Positions 36,797-45,597 of a stretch of DNA of 64,000 nt are shown one piece after another. How positions within the stretch are numbered: the first letter of the stretch is position 1; every line of letters begins with the position of its first letter. Source of the stretch: Candidatus Woesearchaeota archaeon (GTDB lineage: Archaea > Nanobdellota > Nanobdellia > Woesearchaeales > DSVV01). The position numbers were made by a program, and so were the translations under genes. Location: positions 94,380 to 158,379 of the forward strand of contig JABJHR010000014.1 in NCBI GenBank assembly GCA_018661705.1, written 5' to 3'. Under the pieces are notes generated by a model, which was not told the DNA's origin, did not search any database, and saw only the letters and a program-made list of their open reading frames with translations.

Positions 36797-37654
36797 ATGA
36801 AACTAATTGAAGAGATTATGAAGTGGAGACAAACACACAAATTAGCAACAGCAATTATGGATGGTGCAGCAGTATATGCAACAGGTTGTGCAGGAGCAGC
36901 TGCATTAGATCAATTAGTATCACCACAACAACAAATAATTCAGACTGCAAATGCTGAAGAAGTAGAAGCATTAGAAATAACTGATGAAAAAACAGTGAAA
37001 GAAACAATTAAGAAAAGTGAAGATAATAAAAAGAAATCATTAAGACCTGCATTCATCTATGCTGAAGCATCTGCAGGGGAAGAAGCAATAACATTAGATA
37101 GTAAATTAACACTACCTTTTGATAGAATTAATGAAAAGCTGGATGGATTTAGGTTTTTCACAAGACAAAGAGTAACAAGACCTTATGAAAAAGAAGATCC
37201 ATTAAATTATTTAGGAATCTTTGAACTAGGTTATGAAGCATTCAAAGGTTTTGACATAGTTGTAGATAGTTGGATATCAGGAGCAGGATTAATTCCACAC
37301 GCAGGAGTAATCTACAAAAACAAAATTGGAGACCTTTCATTTTTAACACTAGCAAAAGTTACATTGCAAGAAGAATCTGGATTTATAGGGCAAGTAATTT
37401 TGTGTTACTCTCCAAGTCTTACAAAAAAAGTAAAAGGTCTAAAAGCAGTTATCAGAGGAGAAGAAATAGCAATGCCAACTTTTGATGGTGAAGGAATGCT
37501 TAACATATTCAGAGGCAGAGCAGGCATTAGATATAATGCAGTAGAAGTAGGAGCATTCTTAGACGCAACCACAAAATTTACTGAAAGATATGATAAAAGA
37601 GTAACAGACTTAGTTCCTGGTGGTTACTTAGCTTTATATTTTAAATCAAAATAA
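36797..37654 (+). CDS. Membrane-anchored or exported protein, unknown
   Basis: A 285-residue protein that begins with a helical region containing a hydrophobic stretch with Cys (AAVYATGCAGAAALDQLV), which might be a signal or anchor. A low-complexity charged linker to about residue 90 is followed by a mostly beta part with repeating strand-like pieces (GLIPHAGVIYKN, LTLAKVTLQEE, GYLALYF). ATG 36797 was chosen because GGTG lies 5 bases upstream; the GTG at 36788 overlaps the previous stop. It precedes two strong terminal hairpins. Family unknown; the beta-rich second half resembles outer-envelope proteins only by pattern. Confidence 0.6.
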   Translation: MKLIEEIMKWRQTHKLATAIMDGAAVYATGCAGAAALDQLVSPQQQIIQTANAEEVEALEITDEKTVKETIKKSEDNKKKSLRPAFIYAEASAGEEAITLDSKLTLPFDRINEKLDGFRFFTRQRVTRPYEKEDPLNYLGIFELGYEAFKGFDIVVDSWISGAGLIPHAGVIYKNKIGDLSFLTLAKVTLQEESGFIGQVILCYSPSLTKKVKGLKAVIRGEEIAMPTFDGEGMLNIFRGRAGIRYNAVEVGAFLDATTKFTERYDKRVTDLVPGGYLALYFKSK

Positions 37655-37655
37655 T

Positions 37656-37709
37656 GGAAACTAATGTTTCCATTATTGGTCAATTAAGTTTTTAACTTGA
37701 TTTACCAAT
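37656..37709. terminator. Two hairpins between convergent genes
   Basis: GGAAAC-TAAT-GTTTCC (37656-37671) is followed by ATTGGT...ACCAAT (37675-37709) with an AAGTT/AACTT stem and adjacent T runs. The two genes converge here, so these probably end both transcripts. Confidence 0.5.
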
Positions 37710-37715
37710 AGATTT

Positions 37716-38579
37716 TTATTTTTTATAATAAAAAATTAACGTATTTTGATCATTGCCTTCTAAAGCTTTATCTAATGTTCTCTCTAGTTCTTTTTCAAGA
37801 GCCTTATCATTTGAAATTGGTTTTTTTGTTTTTACTCCTTTCTGAGATCGAACTTGTTGATAAACATCTTCAAAAAGCCCATCATATAACCCAGGATCAT
37901 TTTTTGTACCCACAAAGTTAGGATCATTTACAGTATAAAGAACAGCCCTAGAACTCCCTTTGTATTCTTGAATAACTGTTAGTTTATTAGGTGTCCCATC
38001 ACCATTACCATCAATCATTGTATAAACAAAATTTACTTTTTGACCAGCAATATCTTTCTTTTCAACAATTGACAAGTAACCCTTAGTATTTGGAACAAAT
38101 ATTGGATCTCTTGTTCTTGTATCAAATTCATAATTACCTGTTGCAACTGCTTTTTTAAGGTCATCAACATAACCTTTAACAAAAATATTTCTTAAAGCAA
38201 CATAAGCATCATGAAATCGAGCACATTCTTTCCCCATTAATACAAGATCTTCTCCAAGATAGACCATATGAGGCAATTGTTGAGATGAAAATTCTCTTCT
38301 TGTGTCAACACCTAAAGTAATGCCACATAATGTTTTTCCTTTTCTTGTATCAACAAAATCAACATCTAACTTTGCAACCATACCAGTTGCAAATCCTTGT
38401 GAAGCATATTTTCTGATTCTTGCACCATCTTGATCTTTTAAACATGCAATAACTTGTCTAATCTTTTCTTCTTCTGTTCTCCCCTTTCCTAAAACAACAT
38501 TTGCTAACCCTGATGTTGCAACTGCTGCTGTTCCTGCCAATATTTGTTTTATGAATTTTCTTCTACTTTCGTCTGTCAT
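37716..38579 (-). CDS. Tat-exported protein, unknown function
   Basis: 287 residues with an obvious twin-arginine signal (SRRKFIKQILAGTAAVATSG), so it is folded before export. The mature part is alpha/beta with a conserved-looking DTRKGKTLCGITLGVDTRR segment and a C-terminal run of helices rich in Lys and Glu. It overlaps the upstream gene by four bases (ATGA). It may be the exported partner of the next two genes. Family not recognised. Confidence 0.7.
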   Translation of the reverse strand: MTDESRRKFIKQILAGTAAVATSGLANVVLGKGRTEEEKIRQVIACLKDQDGARIRKYASQGFATGMVAKLDVDFVDTRKGKTLCGITLGVDTRREFSSQQLPHMVYLGEDLVLMGKECARFHDAYVALRNIFVKGYVDDLKKAVATGNYEFDTRTRDPIFVPNTKGYLSIVEKKDIAGQKVNFVYTMIDGNGDGTPNKLTVIQEYKGSSRAVLYTVNDPNFVGTKNDPGLYDGLFEDVYQQVRSQKGVKTKKPISNDKALEKELERTLDKALEGNDQNTLIFYYKK

Positions 38580-39031
38580 TTTAATTCCCCCAATTGATTA
38601 TTTTTTTGTTCTTTAGAAACATAAGATGCTAATCTCTTGAGATTAGAATAAAAATTATTAAAGTAAGGCTTATTTTTAACAACATCTGGATCTGGACCAA
38701 TATGAATAGTAGTCAATATATCTACTAATCCCTCATTAATTGCTAAATCAACAGCACTATGCCGCATTTCAACAAGTTGAGGATAAGTATATTGGCTAAG
38801 AGCAGCTTTTAGTTTTCTTTTCTTTTTCTGATTTACAATACCTGCTAACTTTTCTTCCAATCCAAAAATATCATACAAATGTGAACAAATATCTGAATAA
38901 CAATGTTGTTGATATGGTAAAACACCATGCCTTCTTTCAACAAAATAGGCCTGAGTTTTAACACTAGCTAAAGCACGGTGTGCTTCCTCTAACCACGATA
39001 GTTTTACTTGTTCATTCCTAGATAATATCAT
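38576..39031 (-). CDS. Hypothetical protein coupled to the Tat substrate
   Basis: A 151-residue basic, helical protein without signal or membrane segment. It contains HRALASVKTQAYFVERRHG and a Lys-rich KKKRKLKAAL stretch. Its stop overlaps the start of the Tat-signal protein (ATGA), which shows coupling. Function unknown. Confidence 0.62.
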   Translation of the reverse strand: MILSRNEQVKLSWLEEAHRALASVKTQAYFVERRHGVLPYQQHCYSDICSHLYDIFGLEEKLAGIVNQKKKRKLKAALSQYTYPQLVEMRHSAVDLAINEGLVDILTTIHIGPDPDVVKNKPYFNNFYSNLKRLASYVSKEQKNNQLGELK

Positions 39032-39043
39032 TTTTCACCAAGA

Positions 39044-39496
39044 TTATTTCTGCAAAGGTTGACCATTTGCACCATATGATGTTTCTGTAGTTCTAACTAA
39101 CAGACTTGATTGATATTCTTGGACTGTTTCAGTATAGCCACCATTAGCATTATACTTCCTATCCATCATTATATGTTTCCCATCATCAAAATGTTTTTCA
39201 GCAAATACTAATCTATTTGATTCATCAAAGGTTTTTTCTTCAAGAACCGATTCTAAACCTGTTGTGTTTTCTAAAATTGAACTGTTTTCAGCTTTTTCAG
39301 CATCATTTTGGTAAAATTTGTCACAATTTTTTAATCCAACCATTGCTGTTAAAAATAATAACAAACCCCCCATAACTTTCACTTTAGTTTTACCAGGATT
39401 ATACCAACTACCAACTTCTTTATGTTCCCAAGCTTTCCTAAATTCTCCACCTGCTTGCATATTTTTTTTATATGAATTTAATTCTTCTGGCATCAT
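39044..39496 (-). CDS. Membrane-anchored hypothetical protein
   Basis: About 151 residues from the ATG at 39496 (the frame is open a further eight residues). A single transmembrane helix VMGGLLLFLTAMVGL follows a cytoplasmic basic head. The external part has a repeating acidic pattern and tandem Tyr/Gly-rich pieces (DRKYNANGGYTET, SYGANGQPLQ), like the short repeats of antitoxin-type MORN or TolA-like tails. It lies 12 bases before the 38576 gene. Family not recognised. Confidence 0.58.
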   Translation of the reverse strand: MMPEELNSYKKNMQAGGEFRKAWEHKEVGSWYNPGKTKVKVMGGLLLFLTAMVGLKNCDKFYQNDAEKAENSSILENTTGLESVLEEKTFDESNRLVFAEKHFDDGKHIMMDRKYNANGGYTETVQEYQSSLLVRTTETSYGANGQPLQK

Positions 39497-39628
39497 TTTT
39501 ATTATCCCCCACCTTAACACCCACTAACAAGTTACAACAAAGAAGATTATTAATATGTTTTTGATATTATTAATATTAATAATATTAAAAACGAAAGATT
39601 TAAATATATCAAAATAAGACATTAATTT

Positions 39629-40510
39629 ATGAGAAGAAAGCTAATAAAACAAGGATTAGGTGGGCTAACCTTTTATGTGCCAAAAAAATGGAGTAAAAGA
39701 CTTAATCTTAAAGCAGGAGATGAGATTGATGTAGAAGAAGAAGGCAACATTTTGATGATTACTCCTGAAAAAATAACAAAAGATGAAAAAATCACAATAA
39801 ACACAACAGATATGAATGATAATTCTTTGAAAATTGCCCTTGTTTCAGCATATTGGCAAGGTTTTGAAACAATAATATTAATATCAAAAAAGCCTTTTAA
39901 AATAGTTAAAGTAAATAAATTAGTTGGAAGTTTAGTTGGTTTAGTTGTTACAGATCAATCTGATAATAAAATAGAGATTAAAAATGTGGCTTCTGAAAAT
40001 ATTGAAGATGTTGAAAAGATAATCAATAAAATATTTATTACAACCCATTATCAAATAACAAAAGCAATTGAATTGTTTGAGGGAGATGTCTCACATATAG
40101 AAGAAATAAAAGAATTAAAAAAAGCAGTAACAAAACAAGGAAATTATTGTAGAAGAATTATATTCTCAACAAACTTCGGAAAGAGTAAATCATATGAATA
40201 CAATATAATAATATTATTGCATAAAAAGATTACAAGTATTTTAAGTAGATTTTGTTCATCTTATAACAAACTAAGTCCAAAATTCAAGAAAGAAACAAAA
40301 AATTACTTAATTAAAATAGAAAAATGGTTTTCACAATTACAAAAATCTTATCTTAAATCTGATATTACAAGTGCATTAAAAATGCATGATTTAATGGCAG
40401 CAGAAAGAGATAAACTTTACATTAGCAGCGATTATCCACCTGCATTATCTGCACTAATGGAGTTTATGTTCAGTTTAAGCTCTAGAATTATTAGTGTATT
40501 GATAAAATAA
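39629..40510 (+). CDS. AbrB-like plus PhoU-like phosphate regulator
   Basis: A 293-residue archaeal regulator. The N-terminal 50 residues are a SpoVT/AbrB swapped-hairpin DNA-binding domain (LTFYVPKKWSKRLNLKAGDEIDVEEEG). The C-terminal 200 residues form a PhoU-like three-helix pattern repeated twice (ALKMHDLMAAERDKLY). Such fusions control phosphate transport genes in archaea, by family analogy. No pst genes are nearby. Start ATG 39629 follows a TATA-rich stretch. Confidence 0.78.
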   Translation: MRRKLIKQGLGGLTFYVPKKWSKRLNLKAGDEIDVEEEGNILMITPEKITKDEKITINTTDMNDNSLKIALVSAYWQGFETIILISKKPFKIVKVNKLVGSLVGLVVTDQSDNKIEIKNVASENIEDVEKIINKIFITTHYQITKAIELFEGDVSHIEEIKELKKAVTKQGNYCRRIIFSTNFGKSKSYEYNIIILLHKKITSILSRFCSSYNKLSPKFKKETKNYLIKIEKWFSQLQKSYLKSDITSALKMHDLMAAERDKLYISSDYPPALSALMEFMFSLSSRIISVLIK

Positions 40511-40555
40511 AAAAAATAAGATAATAAAAACCTCAGTAAAAAAAGAGATGAAATT

Positions 40556-41659
40556 ATGCTAAAAGAATCATTATACATGTTAAAAAGAAGAATAAAAGGA
40601 GCAAAAGCTATCAAAGCTTATGATGGCAATCCAGAAGATATTTGCTATCAAATAATTCAGGATTGTTATAATGAAAGATATTTTCAAGTAAGTGCTGGAC
40701 ATTTTAATAACTTCTATGTTAGGGATTTTGGTATGTGTGTAAAAGCTTTGCTTAAATTAGAGTTAAAAGAAGTTGTTCATATAACTTTAACATATGCAAT
40801 GAGTGCATTTGAAGAAGAAGGTAAAATAACTACAACAATTACAGATGATGAAACAAAAGATTTCTTTGATATTTCTCCTGATAGTTTAGCATTCTTACTT
40901 TATTCATTGAGAGTTGCAAAAGAATTTGCACTTGTTGAAGCTTACAAAAAGTTATTGAACAAAGAAATAAACAGATATTACAATGAAATTGTTGAGAAAT
41001 CTGGGAAATTTAAAGGATTAGTTAAAGAAGGTTATTTTGGAAGTATGAAAGATCATGCAATTAGAAATTCTAGCTGTTATGATAATTGTATGTTAGCAAT
41101 GATTAGTAATGAAGCTGATAAATTAAAATTAGATAATCCATTCAAAAAACACAATTATAAAAAATTAATTAAAAAACATTTTTGGAATGGCCAACATTTT
41201 AAAGATGATTTAAATAATGACATAGCAACAGGAGATGCAAATGTATTCCCATATTGGTGTGAAGTGTTTGAGTTGAAAAAATCTGAATCAAAGAAAATGC
41301 TGAAATCATCTATCAAAGCAATCCAGAAGAATAAACTAGATAAACCATTCCCATTAAAATATTCAAATAAGAAAGCAAAAGATTATGGTAATTTTCTCTT
41401 CTGGCCATCACTATTTGCTCCAAACTATGAAGGGAATGCAATTTGGATGCACCTAGGATTATGTTATTTGGATATTATTGCAAAAATAGACAAAAAGTTA
41501 TTAAAGAAGTACTTAAAGAGTTATACTAAACTAATCAAAGACTATAAAAACTTCCTTGAAGTGTATGATTGCGATGGAAAACCATACAAATCACTATTTT
41601 ACTTAAGTGATGAATCAATGATATGGTGTTGTAAATATTTAGAGCTCAATGAAAGATAA
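40556..41659 (+). CDS. Six-hairpin glycosidase-like protein
   Basis: A 367-residue helical protein with the Trp/Tyr/Asp-rich pattern of (alpha/alpha)6-barrel glycosidases. FYVRDFGMCVKALL near residue 55, ITDDETKDFFDISPDSLAF near residue 102 and NSSCYDNCMLA near residue 178 look like the barrel core. GDANVFPYW and FLFWPSLFAPNYEG follow. The ordering RDF..., D..PD, D..., W...FAP matches glucoamylase-like folds, but catalytic residues were not identified with certainty. It heads a cluster of glycan genes (hydrolase, two glycosyltransferases). Confidence 0.6.
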   Translation: MLKESLYMLKRRIKGAKAIKAYDGNPEDICYQIIQDCYNERYFQVSAGHFNNFYVRDFGMCVKALLKLELKEVVHITLTYAMSAFEEEGKITTTITDDETKDFFDISPDSLAFLLYSLRVAKEFALVEAYKKLLNKEINRYYNEIVEKSGKFKGLVKEGYFGSMKDHAIRNSSCYDNCMLAMISNEADKLKLDNPFKKHNYKKLIKKHFWNGQHFKDDLNNDIATGDANVFPYWCEVFELKKSESKKMLKSSIKAIQKNKLDKPFPLKYSNKKAKDYGNFLFWPSLFAPNYEGNAIWMHLGLCYLDIIAKIDKKLLKKYLKSYTKLIKDYKNFLEVYDCDGKPYKSLFYLSDESMIWCCKYLELNER

Positions 41660-41674
41660 AAATCCTAACTGGAT

Positions 41675-41695
41675 TAATAATAATAATAATAATAA
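41675..41695 (+). repeat. (AAT)n microsatellite
   Basis: About seven AAT units just before the alpha/beta-hydrolase start. A length-variable tract 12 bases upstream of an ATG could affect expression by slippage. Confidence 0.7.
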
Positions 41696-41706
41696 GTAAA
41701 ATAAAG

Positions 41707-42621
41707 ATGGCAAAGAAAAAAATAATAACAAAAAAACAACTCAAACAACAAAATCAATCCCTAGAAAAGATTGAAGAAAAATATTTCACAACTAAAGAAG
41801 GATATAGAATATTTTACATGATTAAAAGATTTAATAATAAAAAACCATTTGTCTACTTCCAGCATGGTTTAACAGGAAATCACACTGTTTGGAAAGGACA
41901 TATGAAATATATGATTGAACATAAACAACCATTTATTATAATTGATTTACTTGGCCATGGAAATTCACAGAAAATAATGGGTAAAAAATGTTATGAAGTG
42001 AAAAACCAAGGAAGTTATATTATGCAAGTTCTTAGACATGAAAAAATTACTAATCATATTGCTGTTGGGCAATGTTATGGAGGCATGATTATATTATACA
42101 ATGAAACTTATAGAAATACTGGATCAAAAGCATTAGTATTAATTGGTGCCCCACTAAGAAATCCAATAAAGATATTTATAAATAAAAATGCAGAACCATT
42201 TACTTGGTTATTGAGGATATTATTTGTTTATCCCACTGGATTGTTAGGAATGATTTTGGGAAGAAGAAAGTTTTATCCAACAATTAACTATCAAGAACAC
42301 GTAAATGGAAGCAGATTTAAAATATTTATTTTAGATATGATCGGAACACCAAAAGCAGCTTATAGCTGGAGCATTGAATCAATGATTAAAATAAATTTAG
42401 TTCCTTATCTTAAAAAAATCAAAAAACCAACCATGTTAGTATATGGAGAGAATGATATTGAACCTTACCAAGAACCACATGCACAAATGTTAAAATCAAT
42501 GAATATAAAAAAAACAATAATAATTAAAGGAATAGATCATTTAGTTACTATGAGGGCTCCACTTCAGCTGAGCAAAAAAATATTAAAGTTTGTGAAAGAC
42601 ATTAATACACACAAAGATTAG
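41707..42621 (+). CDS. Alpha/beta hydrolase with Cys nucleophile elbow
   Basis: A 304-residue alpha/beta-hydrolase. The oxyanion motif is FQHGLTGNHTVW, IDLLGHGNSQ is the strand-4 turn, and the nucleophile elbow reads VGQCYGG, with Cys where Ser is usual. The acid YGENDIEP and the catalytic His in GIDHLVTMR complete the triad. Cys-elbow enzymes of this fold include dienelactone hydrolases. The N-terminus is unusually Lys/Gln-rich. It lies between the glycosidase-like and glycosyltransferase genes. Confidence 0.8.
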   Translation: MAKKKIITKKQLKQQNQSLEKIEEKYFTTKEGYRIFYMIKRFNNKKPFVYFQHGLTGNHTVWKGHMKYMIEHKQPFIIIDLLGHGNSQKIMGKKCYEVKNQGSYIMQVLRHEKITNHIAVGQCYGGMIILYNETYRNTGSKALVLIGAPLRNPIKIFINKNAEPFTWLLRILFVYPTGLLGMILGRRKFYPTINYQEHVNGSRFKIFILDMIGTPKAAYSWSIESMIKINLVPYLKKIKKPTMLVYGENDIEPYQEPHAQMLKSMNIKKTIIIKGIDHLVTMRAPLQLSKKILKFVKDINTHKD

Positions 42622-42636
42622 GAAGATATAATAAAA

Positions 42637-43425
42637 ATGTTATCAATAATAATACCAACATTAAATGAAGAAAAGTATATTAATAAACTTCTCCATAGTA
42701 TTAAAAACCAATTTCACAAGAATTATGAAATAATTATTGTTGATGGTAGTTCTACTGATAATACTGAACAAGTTGTAAATAAATATAAACATAAATTCAA
42801 AAGATTAGATTTCATTAGGATTGAAGAAAAAAATGTTTCAAAACAAAGGAATACAGGGGCAAAAGTTGCTAGGGGCGAAATTTTAATATTTTTAGATGCT
42901 GACATTATTATTTATGACCAACATTTTTTAGGGAAAATAAATAAATTTCTTCAAGGAGAGTATGTAGAAGAAACAGATGAAGAGAAAGATAAAAAAGAAG
43001 AGGAAAATAGTGTTAAAAGAAAAGGGGAAAAAGAGTTTGGGGCACTCACTTCTTATATTGAGATTGATCCAAAAGAAGCAAAAGCCATAGACATTATATT
43101 CCATAAATCAAATAATCTTTGGATAAAGATTTTGAATAAATTAGGAGCATTCATATCTAGAGGAGGGTGCACAATTGTTAAAAAAAGTGCATTTGGTAAA
43201 GTAAAAGGATTTAATGAAAAGTCACATGTTGCAGAAGATTTAGATTTTTCAAGAAGAATCAATAAGATTACAAGAGTAAAATGTGTTGATCTATTAGTAC
43301 ATGAATCTGCAAGAAGATTTAGAAAAATTGGTTATTTAAAGCTGTGGTGGCATTGGACAATTAATGGAATATGGACTTTTTTATTTAAAAAATCATTCTT
43401 GAAAGAATGGAAGGAAGTGCGGTAA
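42637..43425 (+). CDS. Family 2 glycosyltransferase
   Basis: A 262-residue GT-A enzyme. The nucleotide-sugar part is SIIIPTLNEEKYINKLL, EIIIVDGSSTDNT and the metal-binding DxD is in LIFLDADIIIYD. A charged insert (about residues 108-132) sits before GGCTIVKKSAFGKV, the acceptor loop. The C-terminal WWHWTINGIW stretch could attach to the membrane. It runs directly into the next gene (18-base gap). Donor and acceptor unknown. Confidence 0.88.
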   Translation: MLSIIIPTLNEEKYINKLLHSIKNQFHKNYEIIIVDGSSTDNTEQVVNKYKHKFKRLDFIRIEEKNVSKQRNTGAKVARGEILIFLDADIIIYDQHFLGKINKFLQGEYVEETDEEKDKKEEENSVKRKGEKEFGALTSYIEIDPKEAKAIDIIFHKSNNLWIKILNKLGAFISRGGCTIVKKSAFGKVKGFNEKSHVAEDLDFSRRINKITRVKCVDLLVHESARRFRKIGYLKLWWHWTINGIWTFLFKKSFLKEWKEVR

Positions 43426-43443
43426 GGGAGATTAGAAAGTAGA

Positions 43444-44520
43444 ATGACGAGAATATTATATTCATTATCAGGAGAAGGCTTTGGTCATGCTACTAGAAGT
43501 CATGTTTTTTTAAAAGAATTATCTAAGAAACATAAAATAAAGATTGTGTGTGGTGGAAAAGGATATGAGTATCTTTCTAATCATTTTAAAGACATTGAAA
43601 AAATTAGATCTTTAAGAATAATTTACAAAAAAAACAAAGTTGCATCAATTTCTACGTTATTTAATAATATTCCAAGATATCTTAATTATTTTACTTATAG
43701 AAAAATAAAAAGATTAATAGACGAATTTAAGCCAGACGTAATCATTAATGATTTTGAAAATTTTACTTCATGGGTTGGAAGATATTATAACATCCCCATA
43801 ATTTCAATCGGAAACCATCATGTGATTTCAAATGCTAAACACAAGTTTTCATTCAAATTTATTATAAATTATATCCAATCAAGAGGTGCAATTGATTTAA
43901 TCACACCACATGCAGATTATTTTTTTGTAACTTCTTTTTTCAAACCCACACTTAAAAAGAAATACAAAAACAAAACAACGTACATACCAATTGTTGTTAG
44001 GGATGAGATTAAAAAATTAAAACCAGCAAATAAAGGATATGTACTTGTTTATCAGACATCTGATTCAAATAGTGAATTATTAAGAGTATTAAAGACAATA
44101 AAACAAAAATTCGTAATTTATGGATTTAATGTAAATAAAATAGATGAAAACTTAGAGTTTAAGTCATTTAATGAAAAACAAGTTTACAAAGACCTAGCAA
44201 ATTGTAAGGCAGTCATTACAAATGGTGGATTTAGTCTAATGAGCGAGGCTTTATACTTAAAAAAGCCTATTTTTTCTGAACCAGTTAAACATCAATTTGA
44301 ACAAATATTAAATGCAATTTACTTAGAAAGGAAAGGATATGGTATGTTTGTAGAGAAGACTTCAAAGAAAAACCTTGAGAAGTTCCTCTCAAGTTTAGAT
44401 AAATATAAAAATAACCTAAAGAAACTAGATAATAAGAGAATAGATAAAGAGTTTAGTGATTCTATTAAGCATTTGAATAGGAAAATAGAAGAGCTAAAGA
44501 TAATTAAATTAAAAAAATGA
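43444..44520 (+). CDS. MJ1255-type GT-B glycosyltransferase
   Basis: A 358-residue GT-B fold enzyme similar to the MJ1255/VC2487 family. The N-terminal signature is SLSGEGFGHATRSHVFLKEL (G.GHA.R). The middle has DVIINDFENFTSW, and the C-terminal donor site has AVITNGGFSLMSEALYLKKPIFSEP with the G..S...E block. The gene begins 18 bases after the family 2 glycosyltransferase gene. Substrate unknown; the family may make surface glycans or glycolipids. Confidence 0.85.
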   Translation: MTRILYSLSGEGFGHATRSHVFLKELSKKHKIKIVCGGKGYEYLSNHFKDIEKIRSLRIIYKKNKVASISTLFNNIPRYLNYFTYRKIKRLIDEFKPDVIINDFENFTSWVGRYYNIPIISIGNHHVISNAKHKFSFKFIINYIQSRGAIDLITPHADYFFVTSFFKPTLKKKYKNKTTYIPIVVRDEIKKLKPANKGYVLVYQTSDSNSELLRVLKTIKQKFVIYGFNVNKIDENLEFKSFNEKQVYKDLANCKAVITNGGFSLMSEALYLKKPIFSEPVKHQFEQILNAIYLERKGYGMFVEKTSKKNLEKFLSSLDKYKNNLKKLDNKRIDKEFSDSIKHLNRKIEELKIIKLKK

Positions 44521-44533
44521 AAGAGGTAAGAAA

Positions 44534-45172
44534 ATGAGATTCGTATTATTGGGTCCACCAGGCAGTGGAAAAGGAACACAAGCAAAGATGTTAATGAAAA
44601 AATATAATATTCCACAATTATCTACTGGTGATATTTTAAGAGCTGAAATTAAAAAAAAGAGTAAATTAGGTAATAATGTTAAAGCAATTATTGCTGCAGG
44701 TAATCTTGTTAGTGATGACATAATTTTGAATATTATTGAAAAATGCGATAAGAACGGCACTTGTAGAGATGGTTTTATTTTAGATGGTTTTCCAAGAACA
44801 ATTACTCAAGCAAATGGCTTAAAGAAATTACTTAAAAAAAGAGATTTGAAATTAAATAAAGTAATCAACATTAATATTCCTGACAAAGAAGTTATTAAAC
44901 GAATTTCTGGAAGATGGACCTGCACTAATTGCAAAGAGATTTTTAATGTTTATAGTAAACCTGAGAAGAAGAAAGGCAAATGTGATAAATGTAGTGGAGA
45001 ATTATACCAAAGAGATGATCAAAAAGAAGATGTTGTTAAAGACAGATTAAAAGTTTATAAAAAACAAACAGCGCCATTGATTGAATATTATAAAAAAGAA
45101 AAAAACTTAATAGATATTAATGGAATTTTATCAATTAAGGAAGTGTTTGAAGAGATTCTAAAGAAACTTTAA
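44534..45172 (+). CDS. adk: Adenylate kinase, bacterial zinc-lid type
   Basis: A 212-residue adenylate kinase (AMP + ATP = 2 ADP). Motifs are GPPGSGKGTQAKML (P-loop), LSTGDILRAE (AMP site), LDGFPRT and the LID residues GRWTCTNCKEIF with CDKCSG, a four-Cys zinc lid. Most archaea use an unrelated AdkA; this is the long bacterial form with a zinc lid. A good Shine-Dalgarno GAGGTA lies before the ATG and follows the GT gene by 13 bases. Acquired from bacteria, probably. Confidence 0.94.
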   Translation: MRFVLLGPPGSGKGTQAKMLMKKYNIPQLSTGDILRAEIKKKSKLGNNVKAIIAAGNLVSDDIILNIIEKCDKNGTCRDGFILDGFPRTITQANGLKKLLKKRDLKLNKVININIPDKEVIKRISGRWTCTNCKEIFNVYSKPEKKKGKCDKCSGELYQRDDQKEDVVKDRLKVYKKQTAPLIEYYKKEKNLIDINGILSIKEVFEEILKKL

Positions 45173-45297
45173 TTTTTTATATTCTTTTTTACTAGGTCCA
45201 AAGGACATGTTTCTCATGAATGTTTATTTTATTAAAAAATCCTAGTGAGAACATTATTTCACAAGAGCCAAAAACCACCCACCATAAAATAGAAAAA

Positions 45298-45306
45298 TTT
45301 ATATAT
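45298..45306 (+). promoter_or_regulatory. TATA box of the RHH gene
   Basis: TTTATATAT is placed 25-33 bases before ATG 45331. It decides the short start for the RHH protein and excludes the 37-residue upstream extension. Confidence 0.55.
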
Positions 45307-45330
45307 TACATTGTATTACAATGGAATACC

Positions 45331-45597
45331 ATGCAAGTTGTAACTGTAAAATTTCAAGAGAACGTGTTAAAGAAGATAGATAAAAGCATTGCCATAAACA
45401 ATTTTAATTCTAGAACAGAATTCATTAGAGAAGCAGTTAGAGATAAACTACATGAACTAAGCAGAGATGATTTAATGAAAGAGTTCATGACATATTATGG
45501 CAAAGCTAAGAAAAAAACAACCTATGAAGAAGATAGAAAACTAAGGGGGAAACTTAGTAAAGAGTTTTTGGTAGAATTAAAGGAAAGATTCAAGTAA
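45331..45597 (+). CDS. Ribbon-helix-helix (CopG-type) regulator
   Basis: An 88-residue protein. The N-terminal MQVVTVKFQENVLKKIDKSI strand-helix and FNSRTEFIREAVRDKL form a typical RHH fold; the rest is a basic, helical tail. RHH proteins of this size are usually antitoxins or small repressors. The gene converges with a PIN-domain gene, overlapping it by eight bases, rather than preceding it in an operon. Regulation is inferred. Confidence 0.78.
   Translation: MQVVTVKFQENVLKKIDKSIAINNFNSRTEFIREAVRDKLHELSRDDLMKEFMTYYGKAKKKTTYEEDRKLRGKLSKEFLVELKERFK

Noticed and set aside
45173..45330. Pseudoknot-like pairing upstream of the RHH gene (ACTAGG/CCTAGT with TGTT..CTCA/TGAGAACA)
   Set aside because: The helices are short and in a very AT-rich gap, so chance pairing is likely.
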